A stretch of DNA of 64,000 nt from contig JAKBWB010000063.1 of assembly GCA_021843755.1 (NCBI GenBank), positions 1 through 64,000 of the forward strand. The letters run 5' to 3'. This stretch comes from Pseudomonadota bacterium. Its GTDB lineage: Bacteria > Pseudomonadota > Gammaproteobacteria > Steroidobacterales > Steroidobacteraceae. This document shows, piece by piece, positions 1 to 9,213 of this stretch. The translations under genes and the position numbers were made by a program. The first letter of the stretch is position 1. Each line of letters starts with the position of its first letter. The notes below the pieces were generated by a model. That model was not told the DNA's origin. It made no database searches and saw only the letters and a list, made by a program, of their open reading frames with translations.

Positions 1-163
1 TCCATTGCGTGGCGTTGGCAGGCAAAGTCTGCGTCGTCAGTCGCACGATCTGCGCCGCGTCAACCTTCACCGGTCGCCCGCCGCGCGGCAAATCCTGCTC
101 AATCGCCGCCAAGCCGCCCTCGATATATGGCAGTGAAGCTCGCGATGACTGATGGCAGTCAAT
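1..163 (-). pseudogene. IS630-family transposase fragment
   Basis: The minus-strand frame is open from an in-frame TAA at 164-166 to the window edge. It reads LPYIEGGLAAIEQDLPRGGR and then a stretch ending in VVRL-like TTQTLPANATQW. The DLPRGGRP-VDAA-VRLTTQT-PANATxW pattern is the linker between the N-terminal helix-turn-helix and the DDE core of IS630-type transposases. No start codon or N-terminal HTH region precedes it, so the copy is 5'-truncated next to the tRNA gene. Whether the downstream DDE domain survives lies outside the window. Identification rests on remembered family sequence, not a search. Confidence 0.65.
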
Positions 164-187
164 TTACTGATTTATAAGCGTTTTAAT

Positions 188-260
188 TGGGGCGTGACGG
201 AATCGAACCGTCGACCAGCGGATTAAAAGTCCGATGCTCTACCGACTGAGCTAACGCCCC
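188..260 (-). tRNA. tRNA-Lys (UUU)
   Basis: The minus strand gives a full cloverleaf: acceptor GGGGCGT/ACGCCCC, D-arm GCTC-AGTCGGT-AGAGC, anticodon loop CTTTTAA (anticodon TTT, Lys) and a T-arm GACGG-TTCGATT-CCGTC. The discriminator base is A at 188. The CCA end is not encoded: the bases after the discriminator read ATT. The other tRNA in this window, tRNA-Arg, does encode CCA. Maturation of this one would need tRNA nucleotidyltransferase. A truncated transposase lies about 25 bp beyond the 3' end. Confidence 0.95.
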
Positions 261-327
261 GACGCGCTTGCCGCGGCGATCCCGGAGCGGGTCCCGCAGG
301 GCTGCGAATGATACCCGGATACGTCCG

Positions 328-1002
328 TTACCGGTAGCGCGTGGGGTCCGCGACGCCCGCGGCCTCGAACCCCGCCCGGCGCAACCGGCAGGCATCGCAT
401 TTTCCGCAGGCGCGCCCGTCGGAATCCGCCTGGTAGCACGAGACCGTCAGGCCGTAATCGACGCCGAGGCCGATCCCCTCGCGAACGATGCGCCCCTTGC
501 TCCAGGCGATCAGCGGCGCATGGATGTGCCAGTCTTTGCCTTCGACGCCCGCTTTCGTCGCCAGATTCGCCAGATGCGCGAACGCCTCGATGAACTCCGG
601 ACGGCAATCGGGATAGCCGGAGTAATCAACAGCGGTCACGCCGACGAAAATATCCCGCGCATCCAGCACCTCTGCCCACGCAAGCGCGAGCGAAAGTAGC
701 ACGGTATTGCGCGCCGGGACATAGGTCACCGGAATGCCGCTCGATGCCGCCTCGGGAACGGCGATCGATGCATCGGTCAAGGCTGACCCGCCAATGTCCG
801 CCAAATTCACCCGCATGACGCGGTGTTCGCGGGCGCCGAGCGCGGCGGCCACCCGCGCCGCCGCGGCCAGCTCCGCCTCGTGGCGTTGGCCGTAGCCCAC
901 CGACAGCGCGTAACACGCGAACCCCCGCGCACGCGCGACGGCGAGCGCAGTGGCCGAATCAAGACCGCCGGAGACGAGCACGACCGCTTTCGGGTGACTC
1001 AC
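328..1002 (-). CDS. queC: 7-cyano-7-deazaguanine synthase QueC
   Basis: QueC converts 7-carboxy-7-deazaguanine to preQ0 using ATP and ammonia, a step in queuosine biosynthesis. The protein is 224 residues, normal for the family. The N-terminal PP-loop ATPase motif SGGLDS sits at about residues 11-16. A C-terminal four-cysteine zinc site is visible in SCYQAD...ACGKCDAC. I chose GTG at 1002 because it places the PP-loop at the expected distance from the N terminus; the frame stays open upstream through residues unlike QueC. It lies just downstream of queE in the same operon. Confidence 0.95.
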   Translation of the reverse strand: MSHPKAVVLVSGGLDSATALAVARARGFACYALSVGYGQRHEAELAAAARVAAALGAREHRVMRVNLADIGGSALTDASIAVPEAASSGIPVTYVPARNTVLLSLALAWAEVLDARDIFVGVTAVDYSGYPDCRPEFIEAFAHLANLATKAGVEGKDWHIHAPLIAWSKGRIVREGIGLGVDYGLTVSCYQADSDGRACGKCDACRLRRAGFEAAGVADPTRYR

Positions 1003-1054
1003 GCGTGTCTCCCGGCAGGCGCAGACACGCGGATTGCCGCTGCGACCTCGGTCA

Positions 1055-1708
1055 TCATCTTCCCGGTGCGTTACCCCAAAGTACCTTGTGCAGCTGGATC
1101 TGAAACCGCACCGCCAGGCCGTCCGCCAGGATCCATTCGGCGAGTTCGCGCGCCGCGAGCTGCGCGTGGCTCGGCGAGAACAGGACCCCGCATCGCTCCG
1201 GCAGCGCGAGTTCGCGCACCTTCGCCGCGCTCCACTCGTAATCGGCGCGATCACAGATCACGAATTTCACCTGATCCTTCGCCTCCAGGCGCGTGAGCTC
1301 CTCGTAGCGGTTGCGCGCCTCCTCCCCCGAGCCCGGAGTCTTCACGTCGACCACGCGCACCACGCGCGCATCGACCTGCGCCAAGCTCATCGCCCCGCTG
1401 GTCTCGATCGAGACCCGCAAGCCCGCATCGCACAGCCGTACCAGCAGCTCGGGACAACCCCGCTGCGCGAGCGGCTCGCCACCGGTGACGCACACATAGC
1501 GCGACCCGAGCGCCTGCACTCGCGCAAGCACTGCCTCGAGCTCCCACCACTGCCCGCCGTGAAACGCGTACGCCGTATCGCAGTACTGGCAGCGCAGCGG
1601 ACAGCCGGTGAGCCGGATGAAGCTGGTCGGGATACCGACCGTGTCCGCCTCGCCCTGCAACGAGCGGAAGATCTCCGTGATCTTCAGCCGCGTGATCGAG
1701 CTGCGCAT
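1055..1708 (-). CDS. queE: 7-carboxy-7-deazaguanine synthase QueE
   Basis: A radical SAM enzyme of the queuosine pathway that contracts 6-carboxy-tetrahydropterin to 7-carboxy-7-deazaguanine, feeding QueC. The [4Fe-4S]/SAM motif CxxxCxxC is [11 protein letters not shown] (Cys36, Cys40, Cys43), and VTGGEPL near residue 75 is the SAM-binding GGE motif. At 217 residues it is a compact but complete member. It follows cpoB in the tol operon with a gap of about 20 bp, and queC follows it. Pairing queE and queC with the tol-pal genes is common in Gammaproteobacteria. Confidence 0.95.
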   Translation of the reverse strand: MRSSITRLKITEIFRSLQGEADTVGIPTSFIRLTGCPLRCQYCDTAYAFHGGQWWELEAVLARVQALGSRYVCVTGGEPLAQRGCPELLVRLCDAGLRVSIETSGAMSLAQVDARVVRVVDVKTPGSGEEARNRYEELTRLEAKDQVKFVICDRADYEWSAAKVRELALPERCGVLFSPSHAQLAARELAEWILADGLAVRFQIQLHKVLWGNAPGR

Positions 1709-1729
1709 GCTCCGGCGCGACGCCCCTGC

Positions 1730-2476
1730 TCAATTCGACGCCGGGCTGGCCAGCGCGCTCGCGGCGCGGCGCGCCGCCCCGGAATCCGGATAGCGCTTGA
1801 CGACCTGCGCGAGCGTCCTGCGTCCCTCGACCGTCTGGCCCTGGGCAATCAGCGTGTTACCGAGGTCAAACATCGCCTCGGGCGCCTTGGAGGATTGCGG
1901 CCACTGCCTGAGCACGCTGCGGAACGCCTGCTCGGCGGCCGGATAATCCTCATTCACGAATTGCGCCTCGCCCAGCCAATACTCCGCATCCGCCGCCAGC
2001 GGACTCGTCAGATACTTCTTGACGAAAGCCTGGAACGCCTTGGCCGCGGCCGTGTAGTGGCCGGCCTTGAGGGCGGTGAAGGCCTCCCCGTACAGCTTCT
2101 CCTGGGTCGAGGTCACCCCCGGCAGAGACGCACTGCCTTGCGCCACCGACGGGGAACTCGCGGCACCGCTGCGCTCGAGTGCCTGCACGCGCTTCTCCAG
2201 ACTGGCGTACAGCTCGTGCTGCTGCTGCGTCAACCGCCGTTCCTCCTGCTGCAGCTGATCGACCCGGCCGCGCAGATCGCGGACCTGAGCCTGCAGCGCA
2301 TCCTGTTGCTGAGCGAGCTGCACGAGACTGCCGTTCGTGACGAAGTGCTCGAGCTTCGAGACCCGTGTATCGAGGTTCTGGACCGCGATCTGCGTCCGGG
2401 TCGGACCGGTGGCACATCCGGCGAGCAGCGCTGCGAGCAGCGCCGCCGCCGACCCAAGCAGTGGCAGGGCACGCAT
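1730..2476 (-). CDS. cpoB: Tol-Pal coordinating protein CpoB (YbgF)
   Basis: A periplasmic protein that links Tol-Pal outer-membrane constriction to septal peptidoglycan synthesis. It has an N-terminal signal with a possible lipobox (LLAALLAGC), then a Gln-rich trimerising coiled coil (about residues 40-105), then C-terminal TPR repeats (YGEAFTALKAGHYTAAAKAF onward). ATG 2476 is preferred over an upstream GTG at 2491 because a purine-rich GAGGGCGGA lies a few bases before it. It lies 19 bp downstream of pal. A Cys after the signal suggests lipidation, which is not universal in CpoB. Confidence 0.92.
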   Translation of the reverse strand: MRALPLLGSAAALLAALLAGCATGPTRTQIAVQNLDTRVSKLEHFVTNGSLVQLAQQQDALQAQVRDLRGRVDQLQQEERRLTQQQHELYASLEKRVQALERSGAASSPSVAQGSASLPGVTSTQEKLYGEAFTALKAGHYTAAAKAFQAFVKKYLTSPLAADAEYWLGEAQFVNEDYPAAEQAFRSVLRQWPQSSKAPEAMFDLGNTLIAQGQTVEGRRTLAQVVKRYPDSGAARRAASALASPASN

Positions 2477-2495
2477 GGAATCCGCCCTCACGCGC

Positions 2496-3083
2496 TCATT
2501 GTGCCGACGAACCCGGCGCTGACTGGGCCGGACCGGGCTGAGTGGGCGTCAGGTACACGATGTGCACGCGCCGGTTTTCCGCCCAGGCAACGCGGTTGTT
2601 CGCCGGGTTGACCGGATCCTCCTCGCCGTAGCTGACCACGGTGATCTGGCTCGGCGATACGCCCTGCAGGAGCATGGCCTGACGGACCGACTCCGCACGG
2701 CGCATCCCGAGGCCGATGTTGTACTCGGGCGAGCCGCGGTCATCCGTGTAGCCCTCCAGGCGCACACGCGCGTTGGGATGGGCCACCAGATAGGCCGCGT
2801 GCGCAGCGACGACTTTCATGCCGTGGCTGCCGATCACCGAGCTGTTGAACGCGAAGTGAATGACACGATCGGCGAGCAGCCCCTGGGTCGGCCCGGGCAC
2901 CGACTGCTGGCTGCCGAGCGCGCCCGCGCTCGCGTTCGCACCGGAAGCCGCACCTTGCGAGGACGCTCCGGCGCCCGGCGCGGCCGCCGTTTGCCGGCTA
3001 GCCGCCGGCTTGACCGGATGACTCGCGCAGCCGGCAAACCCGAGAGCACTCGCCACCACCAACATCGTTAGAATGCGACGCAT
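2496..3083 (-). CDS. pal: Peptidoglycan-associated lipoprotein Pal
   Basis: An outer-membrane lipoprotein that binds peptidoglycan and TolB. It has a signal peptide with lipobox FAGC (Cys19), then an Ala/Gly/Ser-rich linker to about residue 70, then an OmpA-like domain containing VRLEGYTDDRGSPEYNIGLG and the RRAESV helix typical of meso-DAP binding. It is 195 residues from ATG 3083; an in-frame extension to 3134 has no signal-like sequence and is rejected. It sits between tolB and cpoB, as usual. Confidence 0.96.
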   Translation of the reverse strand: MRRILTMLVVASALGFAGCASHPVKPAASRQTAAAPGAGASSQGAASGANASAGALGSQQSVPGPTQGLLADRVIHFAFNSSVIGSHGMKVVAAHAAYLVAHPNARVRLEGYTDDRGSPEYNIGLGMRRAESVRQAMLLQGVSPSQITVVSYGEEDPVNPANNRVAWAENRRVHIVYLTPTQPGPAQSAPGSSAQ

Positions 3084-3161
3084 AAGACACCTATTCTCCA
3101 TAGATGCCGGCGCGCCGGCATCCAGTTGTTGCACTGCACGCGAACCACCCGATCCGCGTTC

Positions 3162-4499
3162 TCAATTGCTCTTCTTCCGCGGGAACGGCCCCCAGGCCGG
3201 GTCCTCAACCTGGCCATGAGTCGGCTTGAGCGTCATGCCCGTCAAGCCATCGACAGATATCGTAGCCAGGATGCTCCCGCCCTTCCGGCCCATCAACTGC
3301 TTGGTATACATGATAGTCGCCCCGTTCGGCGCGAAGGTCGGTGTGCTGTCGAGCGGACCATGAGTGAGCACGCGGAACGCGCCGGTCTTGAGATTCTGCA
3401 CGGCGATGCAGAACCGGCCGTCGACGCCGGTCACCATGGCCAGCAGCTTGCCGTTCGGCGAGACCTGGGGGTCGGCATTGTAGCCGTCCGTGAACGTGAC
3501 GCGCACCGGGAGACTGCCTGGGGTGAGCCCGATGCGGTAGATCTGCGGCGAGCCATCCCGATCCGAGGTGAAGTAGATCGAGCGGCCGTTCGGCGCCCAG
3601 TCGGCGCTGGTATTGATCGCCGGCGCATCGGTGATGCGGGTGAGGTGCTGAGTATGCAGGTTCAGCACGTAGATCTGCGGGTAGCCCGACTCCCCGCTCA
3701 GCGTCAGGGCCAGCTCCTGGCCGTTCGGCGCCCAGGCCGGCGCGCCGTTCTCCCCGGCACGCGCCGACACCCGGTAGCGCTGCCCGGTCCGCACGCGCTG
3801 CACGTACACGGCTGAAAGATGGTCCTCGAAGGATACGTAGGCCAGCCATTTCCCGTTCGGCGACCAGGCCGGCGACATCAACGGCAGGGGCGACTCGAGA
3901 ATCAGATGCTGATTGTATCCGTCCGCATCGGCCACCACCAACTGGAAACGTCGCGCCGCACCCGTGCCGACCTGAGCCACATACGCGATGTGCGTATCGA
4001 AAGCGCCGCGAATGCCGGTGATCGCTTGATAGACGACGTCGCTCACCCGATGCGCCGCGTTGCGCAGGGCCTGCGCCGTGCCCGTGAAGCGCTTGCGAGC
4101 CACGCTCTGGCCGGTAAGCACGTTCAGCAGATTGAAATCGACCCCGAGCCGCCCACCCGACAGCGGGACTACTCTCCCGACCACGATGTAGTCGACGCCG
4201 GTCGCCTTCCACGCGGCGAAATGGACCTGAGCGGCGTGGTGCGGCATCCCAGGCATGCGCGAGCGCGCGAGCGTGCTGAAGCGGCCACTGCCGGTGAGAT
4301 CGTGCTGAATCACACCGGCGACATCGACCGGATCGTGCCGGGATTCGGCGAAGGGCACGATCGCGATCGGCACCGGGTGATTCACCCCCGAGGTGATCTT
4401 GATGGTCAATTGCGCGAGCGCCGGCGTTACAGAACCGGCGGCCAGCAGTACCGCGAGCGCGATGCTGCGCAGCGGCGAGTATGGGCTTGAGTGTTTCAT
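3162..4499 (-). CDS. tolB: Tol-Pal translocation protein TolB
   Basis: The periplasmic beta-propeller protein of the Tol-Pal system. It has a signal peptide ending near ALAQ, an N-terminal alpha/beta domain with PIAIVPF, and a C-terminal six-bladed WD40-like propeller with repeated SPAWSPNGKWLAYVSF, APAWAPNGQELALTL and TSADWAPNGRSIYFTSDRDG blades. At 445 residues it is the normal length. The gene starts 3 bp after the tolA stop codon, indicating translational coupling. Confidence 0.97.
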   Translation of the reverse strand: MKHSSPYSPLRSIALAVLLAAGSVTPALAQLTIKITSGVNHPVPIAIVPFAESRHDPVDVAGVIQHDLTGSGRFSTLARSRMPGMPHHAAQVHFAAWKATGVDYIVVGRVVPLSGGRLGVDFNLLNVLTGQSVARKRFTGTAQALRNAAHRVSDVVYQAITGIRGAFDTHIAYVAQVGTGAARRFQLVVADADGYNQHLILESPLPLMSPAWSPNGKWLAYVSFEDHLSAVYVQRVRTGQRYRVSARAGENGAPAWAPNGQELALTLSGESGYPQIYVLNLHTQHLTRITDAPAINTSADWAPNGRSIYFTSDRDGSPQIYRIGLTPGSLPVRVTFTDGYNADPQVSPNGKLLAMVTGVDGRFCIAVQNLKTGAFRVLTHGPLDSTPTFAPNGATIMYTKQLMGRKGGSILATISVDGLTGMTLKPTHGQVEDPAWGPFPRKKSN

Positions 4500-4502
4500 C
4501 CT

Positions 4503-5372
4503 TCAGGGCTCTCCGGCTGAGTTGGGCGCAAATACGAAATTCAGCTCCTGGCCGTACAGCGCAGGATCCGGCGGCGGGGGGAGCGGCGAGGCGCGATAGA
4601 CGGCCGCCTCGATCGACTCGCGCACCGCCTCGTCGCCGTTACACCGGCCCACGCTCGCACCGGCCACGGCCCCACCCTTCACCAGCGTCACGTGTACGAT
4701 GCAACTGAGATTATGCCGGGCGCTCGGCGGCTTGATCCAGGCCGCCTCCACTCTCTGGGTCACTTCGCTGATCCAGCCGGCCGTCGCGGCGCGCATCTTC
4801 GCGTTGCTCTGAGCATCCTCGGCGAGCGCCTGGCGCAGCTGCGCGATGCGGGCCGCGCGCGCCGCGGCGGCCCGCTCGGCGGCGAGCTTCCTCTCGAGCG
4901 CCAGCCGTCTCTGCTCGGCCAGCTTCTCGGCCCGCACCCGCGCGCGCCGCTCCTGCGCAAGCTTCTCGGCCTCGGCCCGCGCCTCGGCCTGGGCGGCAGC
5001 CTGCTGCTTCTTGAGGCGCTCTCGCTCGGCCTCGGCCGCGGCGACACGCTTGGCCTCGGCCTGGGCCGCTTGAGCGCGCAGCGCCAGCTCCTGCGCGGTG
5101 GTCGGCGCAGGGGGCCCCTGCGCAGGACTCGCTGCCTGCGGTTTCGGTTCTGGCGCCGGCGGCGGCGCCTTGGGCTGCGGCGCCGGCCGGCGCGCCGCCC
5201 CCAATCCATTGAGCGCCTGCGCGTCTACGACCCGGGCATCGACCGAGACCGACGGGGTCACGGGCCGGTGCTCGTATCGCCACCAGCCATAAGCCAGCAG
5301 CCCAATGATCGTGCCGTGCAGCAGCACGGACATTCCGATCGACAGCCAGCGATCGCGGTCAGGCTCACGCAT
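4503..5372 (-). CDS. tolA: Tol-Pal protein TolA
   Basis: An inner-membrane protein spanning the periplasm, coupling TolQR proton-motive energy to TolB and Pal. One N-terminal transmembrane helix (about residues 12-32) is followed by a Pro-rich stretch and a long Ala/Lys/Glu/Arg helix (LALRAQAAQAEAKRVAAAEA and onward), then a C-terminal domain with two Cys (LSCIVHV, VGRCNGD). ATG 5372 is given as the start. A TTG at 5390 would overlap the tolR stop in TTGA style and is an alternative. Confidence 0.9.
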   Translation of the reverse strand: MREPDRDRWLSIGMSVLLHGTIIGLLAYGWWRYEHRPVTPSVSVDARVVDAQALNGLGAARRPAPQPKAPPPAPEPKPQAASPAQGPPAPTTAQELALRAQAAQAEAKRVAAAEAERERLKKQQAAAQAEARAEAEKLAQERRARVRAEKLAEQRRLALERKLAAERAAAARAARIAQLRQALAEDAQSNAKMRAATAGWISEVTQRVEAAWIKPPSARHNLSCIVHVTLVKGGAVAGASVGRCNGDEAVRESIEAAVYRASPLPPPPDPALYGQELNFVFAPNSAGEP

Positions 5373-5386
5373 TGCGGGCGGTCGCT

Positions 5387-5824
5387 TCAATTTCCGGGCC
5401 GTACGCCCTTGGGCTGGGTGATGAAATCCATTTTATGCACGCCCGCATCCTGCAGGATCACCATGGCGCGAATCACCGTGCCATACGGCACCGCGGTATC
5501 GGCCTTGATCAACACCGCTCGGCCGGGGTCGCGCGCGAGCTCGGCCGCCACATGCGAGTGAATGGTGGCGGCGCTCGCCGGGCCGATGGTGCTGCCGCCG
5601 ACCGTCAGGTACATCTCGCCCGAGCGGTTCACCGATAGAACGAGTGGAGTCGCCTTGCCCGTCGGCAGCGACCGGGCGGATGCCCGAGGCAGATCGACCT
5701 TGACGCCCTGAGTGATCAGGGGCGCGGTGATCATGAAGATGATGAGCAGCACCAGCATCACGTCGATGTACGGCACGACGTTGATTTCGCCCATCAACCT
5801 GCGCCCGCGCGAAACCTGCGCCAT
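5387..5824 (-). CDS. tolR: Tol-Pal proton channel subunit TolR
   Basis: An ExbD/TolR-family protein of 145 residues with a short cytoplasmic N terminus, one transmembrane helix (YIDVMLVLLIIFMITAPLI) carrying the conserved proton-relay Asp, and a periplasmic domain. It forms the proton channel with TolQ. It lies directly between tolQ and tolA in the operon, with a gap of 9 bp from tolQ. Confidence 0.96.
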   Translation of the reverse strand: MAQVSRGRRLMGEINVVPYIDVMLVLLIIFMITAPLITQGVKVDLPRASARSLPTGKATPLVLSVNRSGEMYLTVGGSTIGPASAATIHSHVAAELARDPGRAVLIKADTAVPYGTVIRAMVILQDAGVHKMDFITQPKGVRPGN

Positions 5825-5833
5825 TGGACTGCC

Positions 5834-6589
5834 CTAGCGCGCCTTGCCGCCCGCCGGCACTGCCGGCGCAGCCATCGGTCCGCCGGGGGCAGCGCCCACG
5901 GTCGGGGCCGCGGCCATACCGCGGCTCGAGTGTCGCTGCAGAATGGTCGAGAACTCTTCCGTGAAGGCGTCAAAGCGCACCTCGAGCCGCCCGACCTGGT
6001 CGGCAAAGCGGTTGAAGGCCACCACCGCCGGGATGGCGGCGAACAGACCGATCGCCGTGGTCACCAGCGCCTCGGAGATGCCCGGCGCCACCGATGCCAG
6101 CGTCGCCTGGCGCACATCGCCGAGGGCGGAAAACGCGCTCATGATGCCCCATACCGTGCCGAACAGGCCCACGTACGGGCTGGTCGAGCCGACCGTGGCG
6201 AGCGTCGCCAGGCTCTGCTCCAGCCCGTCGATCTCCTTCAGCTGCGCCACACGCATGGCGCGCCGAGCACTCTCGAGCATCACGTCCGCAGAGCCGGCGC
6301 CCTGCTGGCGCTGGCGGGCGAACTCGCGAAAGCCCATCTCGAAGATGCTCGCCATGCCGGTGGCGCCACCGTGCGTCTCGATGGCGCGGTACAGCTGCGC
6401 GAGGTCGCCCCCGGACCAGAAGTTGTTCTCGAACCGGTCGGCCTCGCGGCGCGCCCGCGACAGCAGCAGCCGCTTGCGGAAGATGATCGCCCACGAGGTA
6501 AGCGAGGCCAGCAGCAGCAGGCCGATCACGAATTGCACGACGACGCTCGCGTTCACGACGAGCTGGATCAGCGACAGATGTCCAGTCAT
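5834..6589 (-). CDS. tolQ: Tol-Pal proton channel subunit TolQ
   Basis: A MotA/TolQ/ExbB-family protein of 251 residues with three predicted membrane helices: one near residues 10-35 (VVVQFVIGLLLLASLTSWAI) and two in the C-terminal half (TSPYVGLFGTVWGIMSAFSAL and TTAIGLFAAIPAVVAFNRFA). ATG 6589 gives the ATGA overlap with the ybgC stop codon and the expected TolQ N terminus; the longer frame is rejected. Its usual partners TolR and TolA follow. Confidence 0.97.
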   Translation of the reverse strand: MTGHLSLIQLVVNASVVVQFVIGLLLLASLTSWAIIFRKRLLLSRARREADRFENNFWSGGDLAQLYRAIETHGGATGMASIFEMGFREFARQRQQGAGSADVMLESARRAMRVAQLKEIDGLEQSLATLATVGSTSPYVGLFGTVWGIMSAFSALGDVRQATLASVAPGISEALVTTAIGLFAAIPAVVAFNRFADQVGRLEVRFDAFTEEFSTILQRHSSRGMAAAPTVGAAPGGPMAAPAVPAGGKAR

Positions 6590-7014
6590 GATGCGGGGGA
6601 CCCCTCCGAGGGTGAGTTCAACACCAGGCGCAGCGGATCGGGAAGCTTCGTCGGCCGCAGCGTGCGCGCATCCACGCAAGCGACCCTGACCTCGGCGCTC
6701 ACCAAAGGCGCCCGCTCGGCGCCACGCACAATCCGCTGCGCAAAGCGCATGCACACCGCCCCGTCGGCCCGCGGCTCGCAGGTGACGAACAGCTCGTCAT
6801 CCAGCCGTGCCGGCCTGCGGTAGTCCACCGATAAGTTCACGACCATGAACAGGACGCCGGGTTCCCAAGCCATCTGTTGCTGGGAGAAACCCAGCGATCG
6901 GAGCCATTCGGTACGAGATCGCTCCAGAAAGCGCAGATAGTTCGCATAATAGACGATTCCACCGCCGTCCGTATCCTCCCAGTACACCCGAACCGGCCAC
7001 CGAAAGACACTCAC
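6586..7014 (-). CDS. ybgC: Acyl-CoA thioester hydrolase YbgC
   Basis: A hotdog-fold acyl-CoA thioesterase of 142 residues. [22 protein letters not shown] carries the conserved Asp and the (G)xVYxxNY signature of the 4-hydroxybenzoyl-CoA thioesterase/YbgC group. The GTG start overlaps the ruvB stop (GTGA), and its own stop overlaps the tolQ start. It is the usual first gene of the tol-pal cluster. Confidence 0.95.
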   Translation of the reverse strand: MSVFRWPVRVYWEDTDGGGIVYYANYLRFLERSRTEWLRSLGFSQQQMAWEPGVLFMVVNLSVDYRRPARLDDELFVTCEPRADGAVCMRFAQRIVRGAERAPLVSAEVRVACVDARTLRPTKLPDPLRLVLNSPSEGSPAS

Positions 7015-8051
7015 GGGTTGTCCTCGAACAGCGGCAGCGCTCCACCGGGCCGCTCCGGGGGCGTGCGCCCGAAGTGCTCGTACGAGGCGCGCGTGACCAC
7101 CCGGCCCCGGGCGGTACGGACCAGAAAGCCCTGCTGGATCAAGAACGGCTCGATGACGTCCTCCAAAGTACCACGTTCCTCTCCAACGGCCGCCGCAATG
7201 CTGTCGATACCGGCCGGGCCGCCGTCGAATCTGTCGATGATGGTCATCAGGAGCTTGCGATCGAGGGTATCGAACCCCTGCCGATCGACCTCGAGCAAAT
7301 CGAGCGCAGCCTCGGCCACCGCCTCGACGATACGTCCGTCCGCCTTAACCTCAGCGTAATCACGCACTCGGCGCAGCAATCGGTTCGCGATGCGCGGGGT
7401 GCCCCGGGCACGCTGGGCGATGCGGCTCGCCCCCGCGGTATCGATGGGTACGCCGAGAATGCCCGCCGAACGCCGCACGATGTGCTCCAGATCCTGGATT
7501 CCGTAGAACTCCAGCCGTTGCACGATGCCGAAGCGGTCGCGCAGGGGCGAGGTCAGCAGCCCGGCGCGCGTGGTCGCCCCGACCAACGTGAAGGGCGGCA
7601 GATTCAGCTTGATCGAGCGGGCTGCCGGTCCCTCGCCGATCATGATATCGAGTTGACAGTCTTCCATGGCCGGATACAGCACCTCCTCGACCACCGGCGA
7701 GAGCCGGTGGATCTCGTCGACGAACAGCACGTCGCGCGGCTGCAGATTGGTGAGGAGTGCCGCCAGGTCGCCCGGGCGCTCGAGCACCGGTCCCGAGGTC
7801 TGCCGCAAGTTGACGTCGAGTTCCGCGGCGATGATGTGCGCGAGAGTGGTCTTGCCGAGCCCGGGCGGACCAAACACCAACACGTGATCGAGCGCCTCGG
7901 CGCGCTTGCGTGCCGCGCCGATGAAGATCTCCAACTGCGCGCGCGCCTTGGGCTGACCGACATACTCGGCGAGGCGCCGTGGGCGGATGGCACGCTCGAG
8001 CGCCTCGTCCTCGGCGCTCGCCTCGGGGCTCAAGCTGCGCTCCAGTTCCAT
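7011..8051 (-). CDS. ruvB: Holliday junction branch migration ATPase RuvB
   Basis: An AAA+ motor that drives branch migration of RuvA-bound Holliday junctions. It has Walker [13 protein letters not shown], Walker [10 protein letters not shown], sensor-1 GATTRAG and a C-terminal winged helix ending in [17 protein letters not shown]. The length of 346 residues is standard. It lies 4 bp after ruvA and overlaps ybgC by 4 bp. Confidence 0.98.
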   Translation of the reverse strand: MELERSLSPEASAEDEALERAIRPRRLAEYVGQPKARAQLEIFIGAARKRAEALDHVLVFGPPGLGKTTLAHIIAAELDVNLRQTSGPVLERPGDLAALLTNLQPRDVLFVDEIHRLSPVVEEVLYPAMEDCQLDIMIGEGPAARSIKLNLPPFTLVGATTRAGLLTSPLRDRFGIVQRLEFYGIQDLEHIVRRSAGILGVPIDTAGASRIAQRARGTPRIANRLLRRVRDYAEVKADGRIVEAVAEAALDLLEVDRQGFDTLDRKLLMTIIDRFDGGPAGIDSIAAAVGEERGTLEDVIEPFLIQQGFLVRTARGRVVTRASYEHFGRTPPERPGGALPLFEDNP

Positions 8052-8055
8052 GCGC

Positions 8056-8643
8056 TCAATCCCGTGCCGCGCCCTGCAGCGCGCGCCGGATCAGCTCCTC
8101 GGTCGAGCGCTGCTCGCCGCCCACCGCCTTCAGCAGCCGCATCGCCTCGGCCGGCTTGTATCCGAGCGCGGTGAGCGCATCGAACGCTTCGCGCTCGGGT
8201 GCGCCGCCGGGGACGCTCGGGCGCGGCTCCTCGCCGCTGCCGCCAGCCAGCCGATCGCGCATCTCGACCACGAGGCGCTCGGCGATCCGGCGCCCGATTC
8301 CCGGCACGCGTATCAACGCATCGACATCCTGCTCCTGCACGCAGCGCGCGAACGCCTCGACGCTGACGCCCGAGAGCAGCGCCAGGGCGATTTTCGGTCC
8401 GACTCCCGAGACTTTGATCAGGCTGCGGAACAGGCGCCGCTCGTCCTCGGTCCTGAACCCATACAACACGTGCGCGTCCTCGCGAACGTGCAGGTGTGTC
8501 AACAGCCGCACTTGCGCACCGACCTCCGGCAGATGGAAGTACGTCGACATCGGCGCCTCGAGCTCGTAGCCGAGGCCGCCGGCCTCGACCGTCACGCGCG
8601 GCGGTGTCTTGAAGAGGATGTGTCCGTGAATCGAACCGATCAT
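8056..8643 (-). CDS. ruvA: Holliday junction DNA-binding protein RuvA
   Basis: The tetrameric junction-recognition subunit of RuvAB, 195 residues. The N-terminal OB fold starts MIGSIHGHI, two helix-hairpin-helix motifs follow ([16 protein letters not shown] and [19 protein letters not shown]), and the C-terminal RuvB-binding domain holds [19 protein letters not shown] 8643 gives the canonical N terminus and a 4-bp overlap with the ruvC stop codon. Confidence 0.97.
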   Translation of the reverse strand: MIGSIHGHILFKTPPRVTVEAGGLGYELEAPMSTYFHLPEVGAQVRLLTHLHVREDAHVLYGFRTEDERRLFRSLIKVSGVGPKIALALLSGVSVEAFARCVQEQDVDALIRVPGIGRRIAERLVVEMRDRLAGGSGEEPRPSVPGGAPEREAFDALTALGYKPAEAMRLLKAVGGEQRSTEELIRRALQGAARD

Positions 8644-9182
8644 CTGGTCGAGCCGCTCCCAATGGACCCCACGGCACACGCGCCGGCAAGCCGCGCAAGC
8701 TGGCGCGAGTGAGCATGGCAGAGCGCCACCGCAAGCGCATCGGCGGCGTCGGCCGCGAGCCGCCCCTCGAGTCCGAGCATCGTGCGCACCATGTGCGCCA
8801 CCTGCGGCTTCTCCGCCGCACCCGAGCCGACCAGGGCCAGCTTGACGGCGCGCGGAGCATACTCGAACAGGGGCAGCTCGTGGGGCACGGCACACAACGC
8901 TGCTCCGCGCGCCTGGCCGAGCTTCAGCGCGCTGTCGACATTGCGATTGACGAAGACCCGCTCGACGGCCACCTCGGCCGGCCGATGCAGCGCGACGAGC
9001 TCGCTCAACCGCTCGAAAATCCAACGCAGCCGGGCGGCGATCGCGCCACCGGAGGGCACGGCGATGCACCCGTGCGCCACGTGCCGCCATTGCCCTGTTC
9101 GAAATTCGATCACGCCGTATCCGGTGATGCGCGACCCAGGATCCAGACCCAGCACGCGCAGCTGCTCCGGGGTCGCCGGCAC
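8640..9182 (-). CDS. ruvC: Holliday junction resolvase RuvC
   Basis: A structure-specific endonuclease that resolves Holliday junctions. The protein has the catalytic acidic residues in GLDPGSRITGYG, the conserved AVERVFVNRNVDSALKLGQARG, and DAADALAVALCHAH near the C terminus. GTG 9182 gives about 180 residues, close to the family norm of about 173; the frame is open upstream to 9278 but would then overlap the neighbouring YebC-like gene. The start is therefore not certain. Confidence 0.94.
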   Translation of the reverse strand: MPATPEQLRVLGLDPGSRITGYGVIEFRTGQWRHVAHGCIAVPSGGAIAARLRWIFERLSELVALHRPAEVAVERVFVNRNVDSALKLGQARGAALCAVPHELPLFEYAPRAVKLALVGSGAAEKPQVAHMVRTMLGLEGRLAADAADALAVALCHAHSRQLARLAGACAVGSIGSGSTR

Positions 9183-9213
9183 CGAGACACTGCCCGCCGC
9201 GGGCCGGTCCGGG

